Below are positions 27,823-36,640 of a stretch of 58,838 nt of DNA, in pieces; position 1 is the stretch's first letter, and each line of letters begins with the position of its first letter. The DNA comes from Pseudomonadota bacterium (lineage in GTDB: Bacteria; Pseudomonadota; Alphaproteobacteria; Reyranellales; Reyranellaceae): assembly GCA_018240685.1 (NCBI GenBank), contig JAFEFG010000011.1, positions 1-58,838 on the forward strand, read 5' to 3'. The notes beneath the pieces are model-generated. The model worked only from the letters and a program-made list of their open reading frames with translations. It did not search any database and was not told where the DNA came from. The position numbers were made by a program, and so were the translations under genes.

Positions 27823-29718
27823 ATGAACGGGGATGCCGGGAGCGCTCAGGCTCATCAATTCCAGGCTGAAGTCGCCGAACTGCTGAACCTCATGGTTCAT
27901 TCGGTCTATTCGGAGACCGATGTCTTCCTGCGCGAGCTGATCTCCAACGCCTCGGATGCCTGCGACAAGGTCCGCTATGAGGCGATCGCCAGGCCCGAGC
28001 TGCTGGCCGGCGACGACAGGCTCGCGATCCGGCTGATCCCGGATGAGAAGGCGAGGACGCTGACGATCGCCGACAACGGCGTCGGCATGGACCGGCAGGA
28101 GCTGATCGACAATCTCGGCACGCTGGCACGGTCGGGCACGAAGGCCTTCCTGAAGGGGCTCAAGGACGCCAAGGAAGGGCTCGGCCTGATCGGCCAGTTC
28201 GGGGTCGGCTTCTACGCCGCTTTCATGGTCGCGGACCGGATCGAGGTCGTGAGCCATCGTGCCGGCACGGCCGAGACCTGGGTCTGGACCTCGACCGGCG
28301 GTGCGGGCTTCGAGGTGGCGCCGGCGAGCGCGGAGCAGGCCGCGGCGGTGCCGCGGGGCACGCGGATCGCGCTTCACCTCAAGGAGGACGCCGGCCGCTA
28401 CCTCCAGCCGTACGAGCTGGAGCGGATCGTGCGGGCCTATTCCGACCACATCCTCTTCCCGATCGAGCTGGTCGACGACAAGGGCGAGGCCCGCCAGGTC
28501 AATGCCGCCAGCGCGCTGTGGCAGAAGCCCAAATCGGAGGTCAGCAAGGAAGACTACACCCAGGCCTACCGCTCCATCGCGATGGCCTTCGACGAGCCGG
28601 CGCTCACGCTGCACTACAGGGTCGAGGGGCGGCAGTCCTATGCCGTGCTGCTGTTCGTGCCCTCCGCGCCGCCTTTCGATCTTGCCGATCCGGCGCGCAA
28701 GGGACGGGTGAAGCTCTATGTGCGGCGTGTCTTCATCACCGACGACGCCGAGCTGCTGCCGGCCTATCTGCGCTTCGTGCGCGGCGTGGTCGACAGCGAG
28801 GACTTGCCGCTCAACCTGTCGCGCGAGATGCTGCAGAACAATCCGCAGGTGAAGCAGATCCGCAGCGGCGTCACGACGCGCGTGCTCGGCGAGCTGGAGA
28901 GCCTTGCCGGCAGGGACGCCGACACCTTCGCGAAGGTCTGGGAGGCGTTCGGCCCGGTCGTGAAGGAGGGGCTGTACGAGGACAACGAGCGGCGGGCCCA
29001 GCTTCTCGCGCTCGCGCGCTTCTCGACGACCGCCGGCGACACGCTGCGTTCGCTCAAGGACTATGTCGCCGACCTCAAGCCGAACCAGACCGAGATCTAC
29101 TATCTCGTCGGCGAGAGCATCGAGCGCCTCCGGTCCAATCCCAAGCTGGAGGCGGCGCGGGCGCGCGGCGTCGAGGTGCTGCTGCTCACCGATCCGATCG
29201 ACGCCTTCTGGACGATGATGCCGCAGGAATTCGAGGGCAAGCCGCTGAAGTCGCTCAGCCAGGGCGACATCGACTTCGGCCTGATCCCGCTGCTGGACGA
29301 GGCGGGCGCCAAGGACGAGCAGAAGCCGTCGGCCGACGAAGACGAGGCGATCCTCAAGGCGGTGAAGGAAGCGCTGGGCGATCAGGTCGCCGAGGTGCGC
29401 GCCTCGCCGCGCCTGACCGAGAGCGCGGCCTGCCTGGTCGCGAGCGCCCAGGGCCGGGATCGCGAGCTGGAGCGTCTGCTGGCGCGCCAGAACCGCGGCA
29501 GCGGCGCCCGACCCATCCTCGAGCTCAACATGAAGCACCCGCTGGTGCGGCTGCTGGCGACGGCGCAGAGCAGCGGATGCGGCGACGAGGTGACGGACAT
29601 CGCCGCCCTGCTGCTCGACCAGGCGCACATCCTCGATGGCGAGATCCCGGCCGACCCCGCCGCCTTCGCCAGGCGCCTCAACGATCTGGCGGTTCGCGGC
29701 CTTCGCGCCGGCCGCTGA
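27823..29718 (+). CDS. htpG: Molecular chaperone HtpG (Hsp90)
   Basis: HtpG is the bacterial Hsp90, an ATP-driven dimeric chaperone of the cytosol. The 631-residue protein has the GHKL ATPase motifs [30 protein letters not shown] and [14 protein letters not shown], the middle-domain [18 protein letters not shown], and a C-terminal dimerisation region. The charged linker of eukaryotic Hsp90 is absent, as expected. The ATG at 27823 lacks a strong Shine-Dalgarno, but lies downstream of a good heat-shock promoter. It converges on the CaiB-type gene across 21 bases. Confidence 0.96.
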   Translation: MNGDAGSAQAHQFQAEVAELLNLMVHSVYSETDVFLRELISNASDACDKVRYEAIARPELLAGDDRLAIRLIPDEKARTLTIADNGVGMDRQELIDNLGTLARSGTKAFLKGLKDAKEGLGLIGQFGVGFYAAFMVADRIEVVSHRAGTAETWVWTSTGGAGFEVAPASAEQAAAVPRGTRIALHLKEDAGRYLQPYELERIVRAYSDHILFPIELVDDKGEARQVNAASALWQKPKSEVSKEDYTQAYRSIAMAFDEPALTLHYRVEGRQSYAVLLFVPSAPPFDLADPARKGRVKLYVRRVFITDDAELLPAYLRFVRGVVDSEDLPLNLSREMLQNNPQVKQIRSGVTTRVLGELESLAGRDADTFAKVWEAFGPVVKEGLYEDNERRAQLLALARFSTTAGDTLRSLKDYVADLKPNQTEIYYLVGESIERLRSNPKLEAARARGVEVLLLTDPIDAFWTMMPQEFEGKPLKSLSQGDIDFGLIPLLDEAGAKDEQKPSADEDEAILKAVKEALGDQVAEVRASPRLTESAACLVASAQGRDRELERLLARQNRGSGARPILELNMKHPLVRLLATAQSSGCGDEVTDIAALLLDQAHILDGEIPADPAAFARRLNDLAVRGLRAGR

Positions 29719-29730
29719 AGCGCGATCCGG

Positions 29731-29750
29731 CGGCGAAGGTTACTTCGCCG
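29731..29750. terminator. Bidirectional hairpin between htpG and the CaiB-type gene
   Basis: CGGCGAAG (29731-29738), loop GTTA, CTTCGCCG (29743-29750): a perfect 8-bp stem with a tetraloop in the convergent gap. It contains the stop codon of the minus-strand CoA-transferase gene. No T-tract follows on either side. Confidence 0.6.
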
Positions 29751-30882
29751 GCCGGCCCAGAACTTCCGCCGTGTGCTCGCCGAGCTTCGGCGCCGGGCGG
29801 GTCGAGCGCGGACGCGTGCGGTCGAAGGAGATCGGCAGGCCGAGCACGCGCGGTCCGCCGTCGGGGAGCTGCTGCACCATCTCCGAGGCCGCGAGCTGCT
29901 CGGTCGCGGCCAGCTCGGCGATGTCGTTGACCGGGCTGCAGGGCACGCCGGCCTTCTCGAAGGCCTCGATCCAGTGTGCGCGGCTCCTGGTGCGCATGAC
30001 CGCGGCGATCAGGCCGACCAGCTCGGCGCGGTTCTGCACGCGCTGCGCACTGGTGGCATAGCGCGGGTCGGTGCCCCACTCGGGGTGCTGCAGCACCTTG
30101 GCGGCGCGCGCCCACAGGCGGTCGTTGCCGGCGGCGAGGCAGACCGGATGGTCGGTGGTGTCGAACACCTGGTAGGGGACGATCGCGCCGGAGCCGGTGC
30201 CGTGGCGCTTGGGCGGCACGCCGGTCGCCAGGTAGGCGTTGAGCTGGCCGTCGACCCAGTGCACGGCCGAGTCGAACAGGGACGTGTCGACGAGGCAACC
30301 CTTGCCGGTGCGGTCGCGCATGCGGAGCGCCGCCAGGGCGCCGATGGTGCAGAACATGCCGGTCGCCTTGTCGTTGATCGAGGCGCCGCAGAAGGTCGGC
30401 GGGTCCTCCGGCCGGCCGGTCACGCTCAGCATGCCGCCATAGGCCTGCAGCAGCGGGTCGAAGCCCGGCTTCATGCGCATCGGCCCCTTGTAGCCGAAGG
30501 CCCAGATGGAGCAGTAGATCAGGCGCGGATGCCGCTTCAGCATTGCCTCCGGGCCGATGCCGATCTCGTCGACCACGCCGGGACGGAGGTTCTGGATCAG
30601 GATATCGGCGGTCTCGCAAAGCCGGTGCAGCGCCTCGACGTCCTCGGCGCGCTTGAGGTCCAGGACCACCGACCGCTTGTTGCGGTTCTGGCCATGGAAG
30701 TAGAGCGAGGTCACGCCGTCCGGCCCGAACGGAGGGCCCCAGATGCGCGCATCGTCGCCGCCGTCCGGCTTCTCCACCTTGATCACGTCGGCGCCCATGT
30801 CGGCCATCAGCACGCCGGCAAGAGGTCCGGCCAGCGCCTGGCCAACTTCGATCACGCGAACGCCTTCCAACGGGAGAGTCAC
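29740..30882 (-). CDS. CaiB/BaiF family CoA-transferase
   Basis: A type III CoA-transferase that moves CoA between carboxylic acids. The roughly 380-residue protein opens LEGVRVIEVGQALAGPLAG, has LYFHGQNRNKRSVVLDLK, and GCLVDTSLFDSAVHW carrying the likely catalytic Asp. ENKATGMF-like NDKATGMFCTIGALAAL and the C-terminal PRVLGLPISFDRT are also typical. I chose GTG 30882, five bases after GAGG, because family similarity begins there; the longer open frame lacks it. Substrate pair unknown. It diverges from the SET-domain gene. Confidence 0.88.
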   Translation of the reverse strand: MTLPLEGVRVIEVGQALAGPLAGVLMADMGADVIKVEKPDGGDDARIWGPPFGPDGVTSLYFHGQNRNKRSVVLDLKRAEDVEALHRLCETADILIQNLRPGVVDEIGIGPEAMLKRHPRLIYCSIWAFGYKGPMRMKPGFDPLLQAYGGMLSVTGRPEDPPTFCGASINDKATGMFCTIGALAALRMRDRTGKGCLVDTSLFDSAVHWVDGQLNAYLATGVPPKRHGTGSGAIVPYQVFDTTDHPVCLAAGNDRLWARAAKVLQHPEWGTDPRYATSAQRVQNRAELVGLIAAVMRTRSRAHWIEAFEKAGVPCSPVNDIAELAATEQLAASEMVQQLPDGGPRVLGLPISFDRTRPRSTRPAPKLGEHTAEVLGRPAK

Positions 30883-31102
30883 GGCAGCCTCATCTTTCCA
30901 ACCCGATTCTTCTGTCCGGACGTTTAGGTACAGAGCGGCCGCACGTTGGTAAAGCCGCTCGATGCGCCCTGCGGCTGGCGGCGGCGCCGCCGGGAAGGCG
31001 CGGCGCCTTGCAGTCGGCATGACGGCGCAGGCAGGACTTCGCCTGTGTCGCCCACAAGCTCGCGCTAGCACCGGATTCCCTTTTGGTGCTAACAGCGCGG
31101 GC

Positions 31103-31579
31103 ATGAAGCGTAAGGTCAGTAAGGCATTCGTCTATCTCGGTCCCTCGGCAATCCATGGCATCGGTTGCTTTGCCGACCGCCCCATCCGCAAAGGTGAGAT
31201 CGTCCGCTGCTGGGACGGCAAGGACAGCCGCTGGATTCCCCTGCGCAAGGCGCACGCGTCGCCGCAGGCCGCGCTCTTCAGGCGCTTCGGCATCCGGACC
31301 CAGGGCGGCTATTGGGCGCCGATCGACTTCCTGCGCATCTCGACCGGCTGGTACATGAACCATTCGGCGGAACCGAATGTCGGGTCCGACGACGGTGACG
31401 TGACCTACCACGCGCTGAAGGACATCCCGGCCGGCGAGGAACTCACGATGGACTATCGCCTGATGGACGAGCGGCACGACAACCTGTCGCGCGACGAGAG
31501 CGTGCCGGCGGGTGATCGCAGGACGATGGGCGCGCGCGGGAACGCTCGCAATGGGAACGTGAAGCGGGCCAGCGCGTAG
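31103..31579 (+). CDS. Bacterial SET-domain protein (putative lysine methyltransferase)
   Basis: A 158-residue protein consisting of little more than a SET domain, a SAM-dependent protein-lysine methyltransferase fold common in eukaryotes. Seen: SAIHGIGCFADRPIRKGE near residue 15-32, the pseudoknot motif MNHSAEPNV (N86, H87, S88), and AGEELTMDYRLM with the conserved Tyr118. No pre-SET region or post-SET cysteine cluster is present. The C-terminal 35 residues are polar and basic. ATG 31103 is chosen because it precedes the first strand; the ribosome site is weak. Target protein unknown. Confidence 0.82.
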   Translation: MKRKVSKAFVYLGPSAIHGIGCFADRPIRKGEIVRCWDGKDSRWIPLRKAHASPQAALFRRFGIRTQGGYWAPIDFLRISTGWYMNHSAEPNVGSDDGDVTYHALKDIPAGEELTMDYRLMDERHDNLSRDESVPAGDRRTMGARGNARNGNVKRASA

Positions 31580-31700
31580 TCGCTGCAGCCCGGCGCGGCA
31601 CCGGCTGGCCTTCGATCCAGCGCCCTTGATCCAGCGCAAGGCCTGGCCGCCGCCATTCTAGGATGATACGCACGTTAACCGTTGCGCGACGGAGAGGCCG

Positions 31701-31823
31701 ATGACTCCAGTCCTGACCGACTATGTGACACCGTGGGATGTGATCATATTCTTTGGCATCCCGCTTGTGCTGATGGTCTTCGTGCTCGTCCAGGAATACC
31801 GGGCCGACCATCATCATCCGTAA
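31701..31823 (+). CDS. Small single-pass membrane protein (40 aa)
   Basis: A short open frame with a good ribosome site (GGAGAGGCCG directly before ATG 31701) encodes 40 residues. The N-terminal third is polar (TPVLTDYVTPWD), the middle is one strongly hydrophobic helix (VIIFFGIPLVLMVFVLV), and the end is QEYRADHHHP. The layout looks like a small membrane protein with a His-rich cytoplasmic or periplasmic tail. I do not recognise a family. It sits alone between the SET gene and the convergent DUF3141 gene. Confidence 0.5.
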   Translation: MTPVLTDYVTPWDVIIFFGIPLVLMVFVLVQEYRADHHHP

Positions 31824-31862
31824 CGCGGAGCGGCGGCATCCGGTTCAGTCGCCGCTCGCCTG

Positions 31863-34088
31863 TCAGCGCTTGGCGCCGGCCGCGATCGGGGTGGGCGGCA
31901 GCGAAGCGGGCGTTGCCGCGGCGCTGACGGCCTTGATCGGCAGCAGCGGCTGTTCGCCGAACAGCCCTTCGACCAGCCTCAGCCGTTTGGCCTCCTCCTC
32001 CGTCAGCGGTCCTTGCGCCTCCAGCACCTGGCGCAGCATGCCCAGCATCTCCCGGCGCGCCTCGGCATCGCCCGACAGCAGGCGCGGAATGGCGCCGAGG
32101 GCGCGTTGCTCGTCGAGGCGAAGCAGGAGGTACTGTGTGCGCAGCAGCTTCTTCATGTCGGCGAGGTGCATGCGCTCCGATGCCGGGCGCAGGCCGCGGA
32201 TGGCCCAGATCATCGAGAAGCCGCGCTCGTCGACGCTCTTGGACGTCAGCCTGACGTAGATCAGGCCGCGCACGGCCGCCTCCAGCAGGCCGCCGACCTC
32301 GAACTGCTCGTCCAGCCTGGCGCGCACGGCGGCCGCCACCGCCTCGCGGGCGAGATCGCGTTCGATGTGCCGCTGCGCCGACCCGACGTCCGGCCCCAGC
32401 CCGACAAGGGCCTGCAGGATCGGAGCGCCATAGACGTTCATGAAGGCGGCTTCGGTCATCGCGTCGCGCACGATTCGATACCCGTCCAGCCAGGTCGTCA
32501 TGGCGGTCGAGAAAATCGATTCCATCGCCTTCAGGGGATTGTCCGCGCCAACCGGGGTGCGGTTCGCCCGCACCGACTGCGCCATCGCCTCGACGGGAGC
32601 CATCCAGGGGTTGCGGTCGGAGAACATGGCGAAGCGCATGCGGCTTGGATGCAGCGTCCGCCCCAGTTCGGCGGCCTCGTCGGTGACGACGCCACGGACG
32701 ATGGGCTGGGCCAGCGTCCGGTACAGGCCGAGATTCACTTCGGACACACGGGCGGCTGCGGCGAAACGGCGGTCGTCAGCCTCGTCGTTGCCGCCGAAGG
32801 CCCGGATGTCCGCCAGCGTGCGCGCCTCGAGGCGGAACAAATACTTGCCCTTGATGAGGTCGGGATTCGGCGTGTCCGACTCGACCTCGGTGATGACCGC
32901 CTCGTAGAGGCCCGGCGGCACCAGGTCGATCATGTCCATGCAGTTGGCGAATTCGGCGTGTTCCTTGGTCGCCACCTTGCCGGAGACGAAGATGCCGAGA
33001 TGGCCGATCGTCTGGTGCGTGGTGTAGACAATGGTCTGGCCGTTCGCGACGATCTCGCGCTCGCTGTCGTAGAGATCGGTGATCCAGCCGAGCGCCTGCT
33101 GCGGCGGCGTGATGTTGTCGCCCCACGAGCAGAAGACCACGATCGGCGACCGGATGTTGCGCAGGTCGATGCGCACGCCCTCCGAACTGCGAAGTCCGCC
33201 GGACGCGAGCTTGTTGCCGACGAACAGGTTGTCGGCGATCCACTGCATCTCCTCGGCGTTCAGCACGACCGGGCTGCCCCACCAGGTCTCGAAGTCGAGG
33301 AAGCGCGGCGCCTCGGTGTCGACCTTGGAATAGACGCCGTAGACCTTCTCCCAGTAGGTGTTGGCGGGATTGAGTGATTCGAAGTTGGAGACGAGGTGGG
33401 CGCCGTCGAACACGCCCTTGCCTGCGTCGCCCGCGAGCGCTGTCATCCACGTTCCGCCCAGCACGCCGCCAAGATAGCGCATGGGATTCTTGCCGTGCAC
33501 GCCGGCCCAGTAGGAGAGGGGCGAGCCGGCGAGCACGATCGGTCCCGCCAGCTCCGGGTTCAGGGCGGCGGTCATCATGATCTGCCAGCCGGCCTGGCAG
33601 TTGGCGATGATGGCGGGCTTGCCCTCGGCCTTGGGATGCAGCCGGATCACCTCCTCGATGAACGCCGCTTCGGCCACGCAGACATCCTCGATCGTCTGGC
33701 CGGGCTCCGGCTTGGGGAGGAAGCCGATGAAGTAGCAGGGATGGCCGGCCGCCATCGCCACGCCGATCTCGCTGTCCTGCTTCATGCCGCCGATGCCGGG
33801 CCCGTGTCCCGCGCGCGGATCGACGACGATGAAGGGACGCTTGGTCGGATCCACCTCGGTGCCGCCCTCGGGCAGGATGCGGACGAGCGCATAGTTCACG
33901 GGGCGCGGCAGCGTCCGTCCGTCTCTGACCAGCTCCGCCTTGAACTTCAGGACATGCGGCGCGTTCCGCGCGCTGTGCTCGAGATAGATGTTGCCGCGCT
34001 GGCGCAGCACATCGAGCGTCAGCACCGACCGCTGCCAGGCGTCGATCCAGTACTCGCTCATGAAGTTCAGCGGGTTCGCAGCGGACAT
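31863..34088 (-). CDS. DUF3141-family protein (PHA-synthase-like alpha/beta hydrolase)
   Basis: A 741-residue cytosolic protein matching the DUF3141 family, which resembles polyhydroxyalkanoate synthases. The N-terminal domain has VDPRAGHGPGIGGMKQDSEI and a nucleophile-elbow-like IANCQAGWQIMM with Cys in the PhaC position, then VFCSWGDNITPPQQALGW and HQTIGHLGIFVSGKV carrying candidate Asp and His residues. The long C-terminal part is helical with no motif I know. The physiological role is not established; PHA or acyl-thioester metabolism is inferred. Two same-strand genes upstream include ppk2. Confidence 0.85.
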   Translation of the reverse strand: MSAANPLNFMSEYWIDAWQRSVLTLDVLRQRGNIYLEHSARNAPHVLKFKAELVRDGRTLPRPVNYALVRILPEGGTEVDPTKRPFIVVDPRAGHGPGIGGMKQDSEIGVAMAAGHPCYFIGFLPKPEPGQTIEDVCVAEAAFIEEVIRLHPKAEGKPAIIANCQAGWQIMMTAALNPELAGPIVLAGSPLSYWAGVHGKNPMRYLGGVLGGTWMTALAGDAGKGVFDGAHLVSNFESLNPANTYWEKVYGVYSKVDTEAPRFLDFETWWGSPVVLNAEEMQWIADNLFVGNKLASGGLRSSEGVRIDLRNIRSPIVVFCSWGDNITPPQQALGWITDLYDSEREIVANGQTIVYTTHQTIGHLGIFVSGKVATKEHAEFANCMDMIDLVPPGLYEAVITEVESDTPNPDLIKGKYLFRLEARTLADIRAFGGNDEADDRRFAAAARVSEVNLGLYRTLAQPIVRGVVTDEAAELGRTLHPSRMRFAMFSDRNPWMAPVEAMAQSVRANRTPVGADNPLKAMESIFSTAMTTWLDGYRIVRDAMTEAAFMNVYGAPILQALVGLGPDVGSAQRHIERDLAREAVAAAVRARLDEQFEVGGLLEAAVRGLIYVRLTSKSVDERGFSMIWAIRGLRPASERMHLADMKKLLRTQYLLLRLDEQRALGAIPRLLSGDAEARREMLGMLRQVLEAQGPLTEEEAKRLRLVEGLFGEQPLLPIKAVSAAATPASLPPTPIAAGAKR

Positions 34089-34156
34089 GCCATGCCTCCG
34101 GACGCGGACGATGGAGTGGTTGGGGACGGGTGCTGCCGACGGACGCGGGGAGCGCG

Positions 34157-34594
34157 CTACCCCCAGCTCAGGAATATCCCGACGTCGCCGCGCAGGCCGC
34201 CCTTGCGGTCGATGACCTCATACTTGATGTGATAACCACGTGACTTGAGCTGTCGTTCCCAGAAGGAATAGATCTCCCTCGGGATGCCGGTCAGCGTCTT
34301 CTCCCATCCTTCCTCATGCTGGTCGATGGCGCGCCCATCGTCGGTGCAGATGTGGTTGGGGAAGCGGAACACCTGGACCGAGGTCAGGCCGTTCTCGACC
34401 GCGCGATTGATGATGTGGGCGGCCTTTTCGACGACCTGCTCGTCGGTCAGTCCCGAGGGACGACTGAGCCTGTCGAGAAAAGCCTGTTTCTCGGCCTCCG
34501 CCGCGTCGTGAGCTTTCTGTGCCGCCGAGGCCTTCTCCGCCTCTGCGAGCGCGATCTTGGCCTGCAGGTCCTTGGCCGTCGGCAAATGCAGCAT
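34157..34594 (-). CDS. Hypothetical protein with N-terminal coiled coil
   Basis: A protein of about 145 residues that I do not recognise. Residues 8-45 are Ala/Glu/Lys-rich and would form a helix or coiled coil (LAEAEKASAAQKAHDAAEAE). The rest looks like a small alpha/beta domain (TDEQVVEKAAHIINRAV; VFRFPNHICTDDG; IKYEVIDRKGG). ATG 34594 with GGGGGACCGG just before it is preferred to an upstream start. It lies between DUF3141 and ppk2 on the same strand, so a link to storage-polymer metabolism is possible. Confidence 0.7.
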   Translation of the reverse strand: MLHLPTAKDLQAKIALAEAEKASAAQKAHDAAEAEKQAFLDRLSRPSGLTDEQVVEKAAHIINRAVENGLTSVQVFRFPNHICTDDGRAIDQHEEGWEKTLTGIPREIYSFWERQLKSRGYHIKYEVIDRKGGLRGDVGIFLSWG

Positions 34595-34694
34595 TCCGGT
34601 CCCCCGAGATGGAAAATCGACCCGTGCAGAATTGTCGGAGCAGGGCGGATGCACATTGAGATAGGTCAAGCGCCCCCCCCGCCGAGCCCTGCCG

Positions 34695-35501
34695 TCAGAA
34701 CCTCTGCTCGACGTACTTGCGCCTCGGAAGCGTCGCCGCGTCGTCGTACTTCACCTTCTCCGAGCGATCCGGCAGCTTCACCTTCTCGTGCTTTACCCGC
34801 TTGTAGGGGATCTGCGACAGGATGTGATTGATGCAGTTGAGCCTGGCCCGCTTCTTGTCGTTCGAGTCGACGAGATGCCAGGGGGCGTGCACCGTGTCGG
34901 TGTAGTCCAGCATCATGTCGCGCGCTTTCGAGTAGTCGTACCAGCGCCTAAATGACTCGAGATCCATCGGGCTGAGCTTCCATTGCCGGATCGGATCGTC
35001 GATCCGCGCCCGGAACCGCCGTTCCTGCTCTTCCTGGCCGACCTCCAGCCAGATCTTCAGGAGGCGTATGCCGCCATCGAGCATGAACTTCTCGACCGTG
35101 GGGCAGAGTTCCAGGAACCGTTGATGCTGCTCGGGCGTGCAGAAGCCCATCACGTATTCGACGCCGGCGCGGTTGTACCAGCTGCGGTCGAAGATCACGA
35201 CCTCGCCCGCGGCCGGGAAGTGGGCGATGTACCGCTGCACGTACATCTGCGTCTTCTCCCGGTCCGAGGGGGCCGGCAGGGCGACGACGCGGAACACGCG
35301 GGGCGAGACCCGCTCCGTAAGCGCCTTGATCGTTCCGCCCTTGCCGGCGGCGTCGCGCCCTTCGAAGACGATGATGATCCTTTCGCCGGTTTTGCGTACC
35401 CAATCCTGCAGGTAGCAGAGCTCGACCTGGAGCTTTCTCAGCTCCTGCTCGTAGACCTTGCGGGAGAGCTTCCCGTCATTCGCCTTCTTTTTCTTCGACA
35501 T
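34695..35501 (-). CDS. ppk2: Polyphosphate kinase 2
   Basis: PPK2 transfers phosphate between polyphosphate and nucleoside phosphates. The 268-residue single-domain protein has Walker A VFEGRDAAGKGGTIKAL, Walker B VIFDRSWYNRAGVEYVMG, and the lid region YSKARDMMLDYTDTVHAPW. Length and a basic C-terminus fit a one-domain PPK2; I cannot tell ADP- from GDP- or AMP-preference by eye. ATG 35501 has a GGGGGAAGG site; the extension upstream is not conserved. It heads a minus-strand group with the 145-residue unknown and DUF3141. Confidence 0.92.
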   Translation of the reverse strand: MSKKKKANDGKLSRKVYEQELRKLQVELCYLQDWVRKTGERIIIVFEGRDAAGKGGTIKALTERVSPRVFRVVALPAPSDREKTQMYVQRYIAHFPAAGEVVIFDRSWYNRAGVEYVMGFCTPEQHQRFLELCPTVEKFMLDGGIRLLKIWLEVGQEEQERRFRARIDDPIRQWKLSPMDLESFRRWYDYSKARDMMLDYTDTVHAPWHLVDSNDKKRARLNCINHILSQIPYKRVKHEKVKLPDRSEKVKYDDAATLPRRKYVEQRF

Positions 35502-35560
35502 GCCTTCCCCCTGCGCATGGGCGACGGCCGATTGGTGGTTCCGTCCGGATAAGCCGTGCC

Positions 35561-35576
35561 CGGGCAACTCTGCCCG
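35561..35576. repeat. Hairpin 1 in the ppk2/SBF divergent gap
   Basis: CGGGCA (35561-35566), loop ACTC, TGCCCG (35571-35576): a perfect 6-bp inverted repeat between divergent genes, where a terminator is not expected. It may be an operator or part of the ppk2 leader. Confidence 0.4.
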
Positions 35577-35625
35577 TGGCCGACGCCGATCGTCCAGAGC
35601 GGTATTTCCTGGCGGGCATTCGGCC

Positions 35626-35643
35626 GGCGCCCCCTTGGGCGCC
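35626..35643. repeat. Hairpin 2 in the ppk2/SBF divergent gap
   Basis: GGCGCCC (35626-35632), loop CCTT, GGGCGCC (35637-35643): a perfect 7-bp inverted repeat 50 bases from hairpin 1. Role unknown; GC-rich chance occurrence cannot be excluded. Confidence 0.4.
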
Positions 35644-35776
35644 GAGAGGCCGTCACGATCTCTTGACGTGTCTCAAATCATGGACGGCTCCGGCGTGGTA
35701 AGAAATTACGTATGGCCGCCATTGCTGCGGGGTAAGCATCGACCGCGGCGCCCCCAGATTCCGAGGAGGGGCCGAC

Positions 35777-36640
35777 TTGGACGAGTTGCGTACCCTTTCA
35801 TCCGGGCTTCTGCCCCTCATCGTCATCGTCTTCATGACCGCGAACCTGGCGTCGATCGGTCTCGAGGTCGATCCCTCGCGTATCGTCGCCCCCCTGCGCG
35901 ATCGAAATTTCGTGTCTCTTGCGCTGCTTTGGGACTGGCTGCTCTGTCCGGGTATTGCCCTGCTGCTCGCTGCTGTCGTGCCGATGGCAAGGCCCTATGC
36001 GCTGGGACTGGAGCTGATCGGTCTGGCGCCTGCAGCGCCCTTCCTTCCCGTGATGGTCCGCAAGGCCGGTGGCGATCTTGCCTACGCAGCGGCCTTCATG
36101 CTGACCGCAGCGGTGGGGACCGTGATCCTCATGCCGATCGTCCTGCCGATGCTGGTGCCGGGCGTCGCCGTCAGCACGTGGACGGTTGCCCGGCCGCTGA
36201 TCGCCTTCGTTCTGGCGCCGCTGGGCGTCGGCCTCGTGATCCGGACCGCCGCGCCCACTCTCGGCGGGAAGCTTGCGGTCCTGGCCCGGGCGCTGGCGCG
36301 GGCGGCGACCCTTGTCCTGCTGGTGATGATCGTGATCCTCTATTTCGAGGGTTTCATCGGCGCTATCGGCAGCTACGCGATCGGCACGCAGCTGCTGTTC
36401 ACGGTCGCCATTGCCGTCGGAGCCTACGCTTCCGGCGCCCGGCTCGAGCCCGAGAAGAGAAGCGTTCTTTGCCTGGGCGTCTGCACCCGGAATCTGGGAG
36501 CGGCGCTTGCGCCCGTGCTTGCGGTAAGCTCGGATCTGCGCACGACGGTCATGGTGGCGCTGGGAGTGCCTATAAACCTGATCGTGACCTTTGCCATGGC
36601 GCGCTGGCTGGCGGCGAGATCGCCGACGAAGGAGCCGTGA
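35777..36640 (+). CDS. SBF/bile-acid:sodium symporter-like transporter
   Basis: A 287-residue integral membrane protein with about eight to ten hydrophobic segments, resembling the SBF (bile acid:Na+ symporter/ArsB-like) fold. Seen: FMTANLASIGLEVDPSRI near the N-terminus and LAPAAPFLPVMVRKAGGD in the position of the family's crossover region, then SAVLCLGVCTRNLGAAL-like CLGVCTRNLGAALAPVL in the second repeat. Start is TTG 35777 after GAGGAGGGG. Substrate not predictable; organic anions are typical. Its stop overlaps the next gene's ATG, so the two are coupled. Confidence 0.78.
   Translation: MDELRTLSSGLLPLIVIVFMTANLASIGLEVDPSRIVAPLRDRNFVSLALLWDWLLCPGIALLLAAVVPMARPYALGLELIGLAPAAPFLPVMVRKAGGDLAYAAAFMLTAAVGTVILMPIVLPMLVPGVAVSTWTVARPLIAFVLAPLGVGLVIRTAAPTLGGKLAVLARALARAATLVLLVMIVILYFEGFIGAIGSYAIGTQLLFTVAIAVGAYASGARLEPEKRSVLCLGVCTRNLGAALAPVLAVSSDLRTTVMVALGVPINLIVTFAMARWLAARSPTKEP

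Noticed and set aside
27593..27826. Small plus-strand frame upstream of htpG
   Set aside because: No ribosome site, Arg/Pro-rich composition, and it overlaps the predicted heat-shock promoter and htpG start.
31610..31640. Short direct repeat GATCCAGCGC twice
   Set aside because: Two 10-base copies five bases apart, no link to a gene feature; likely chance.
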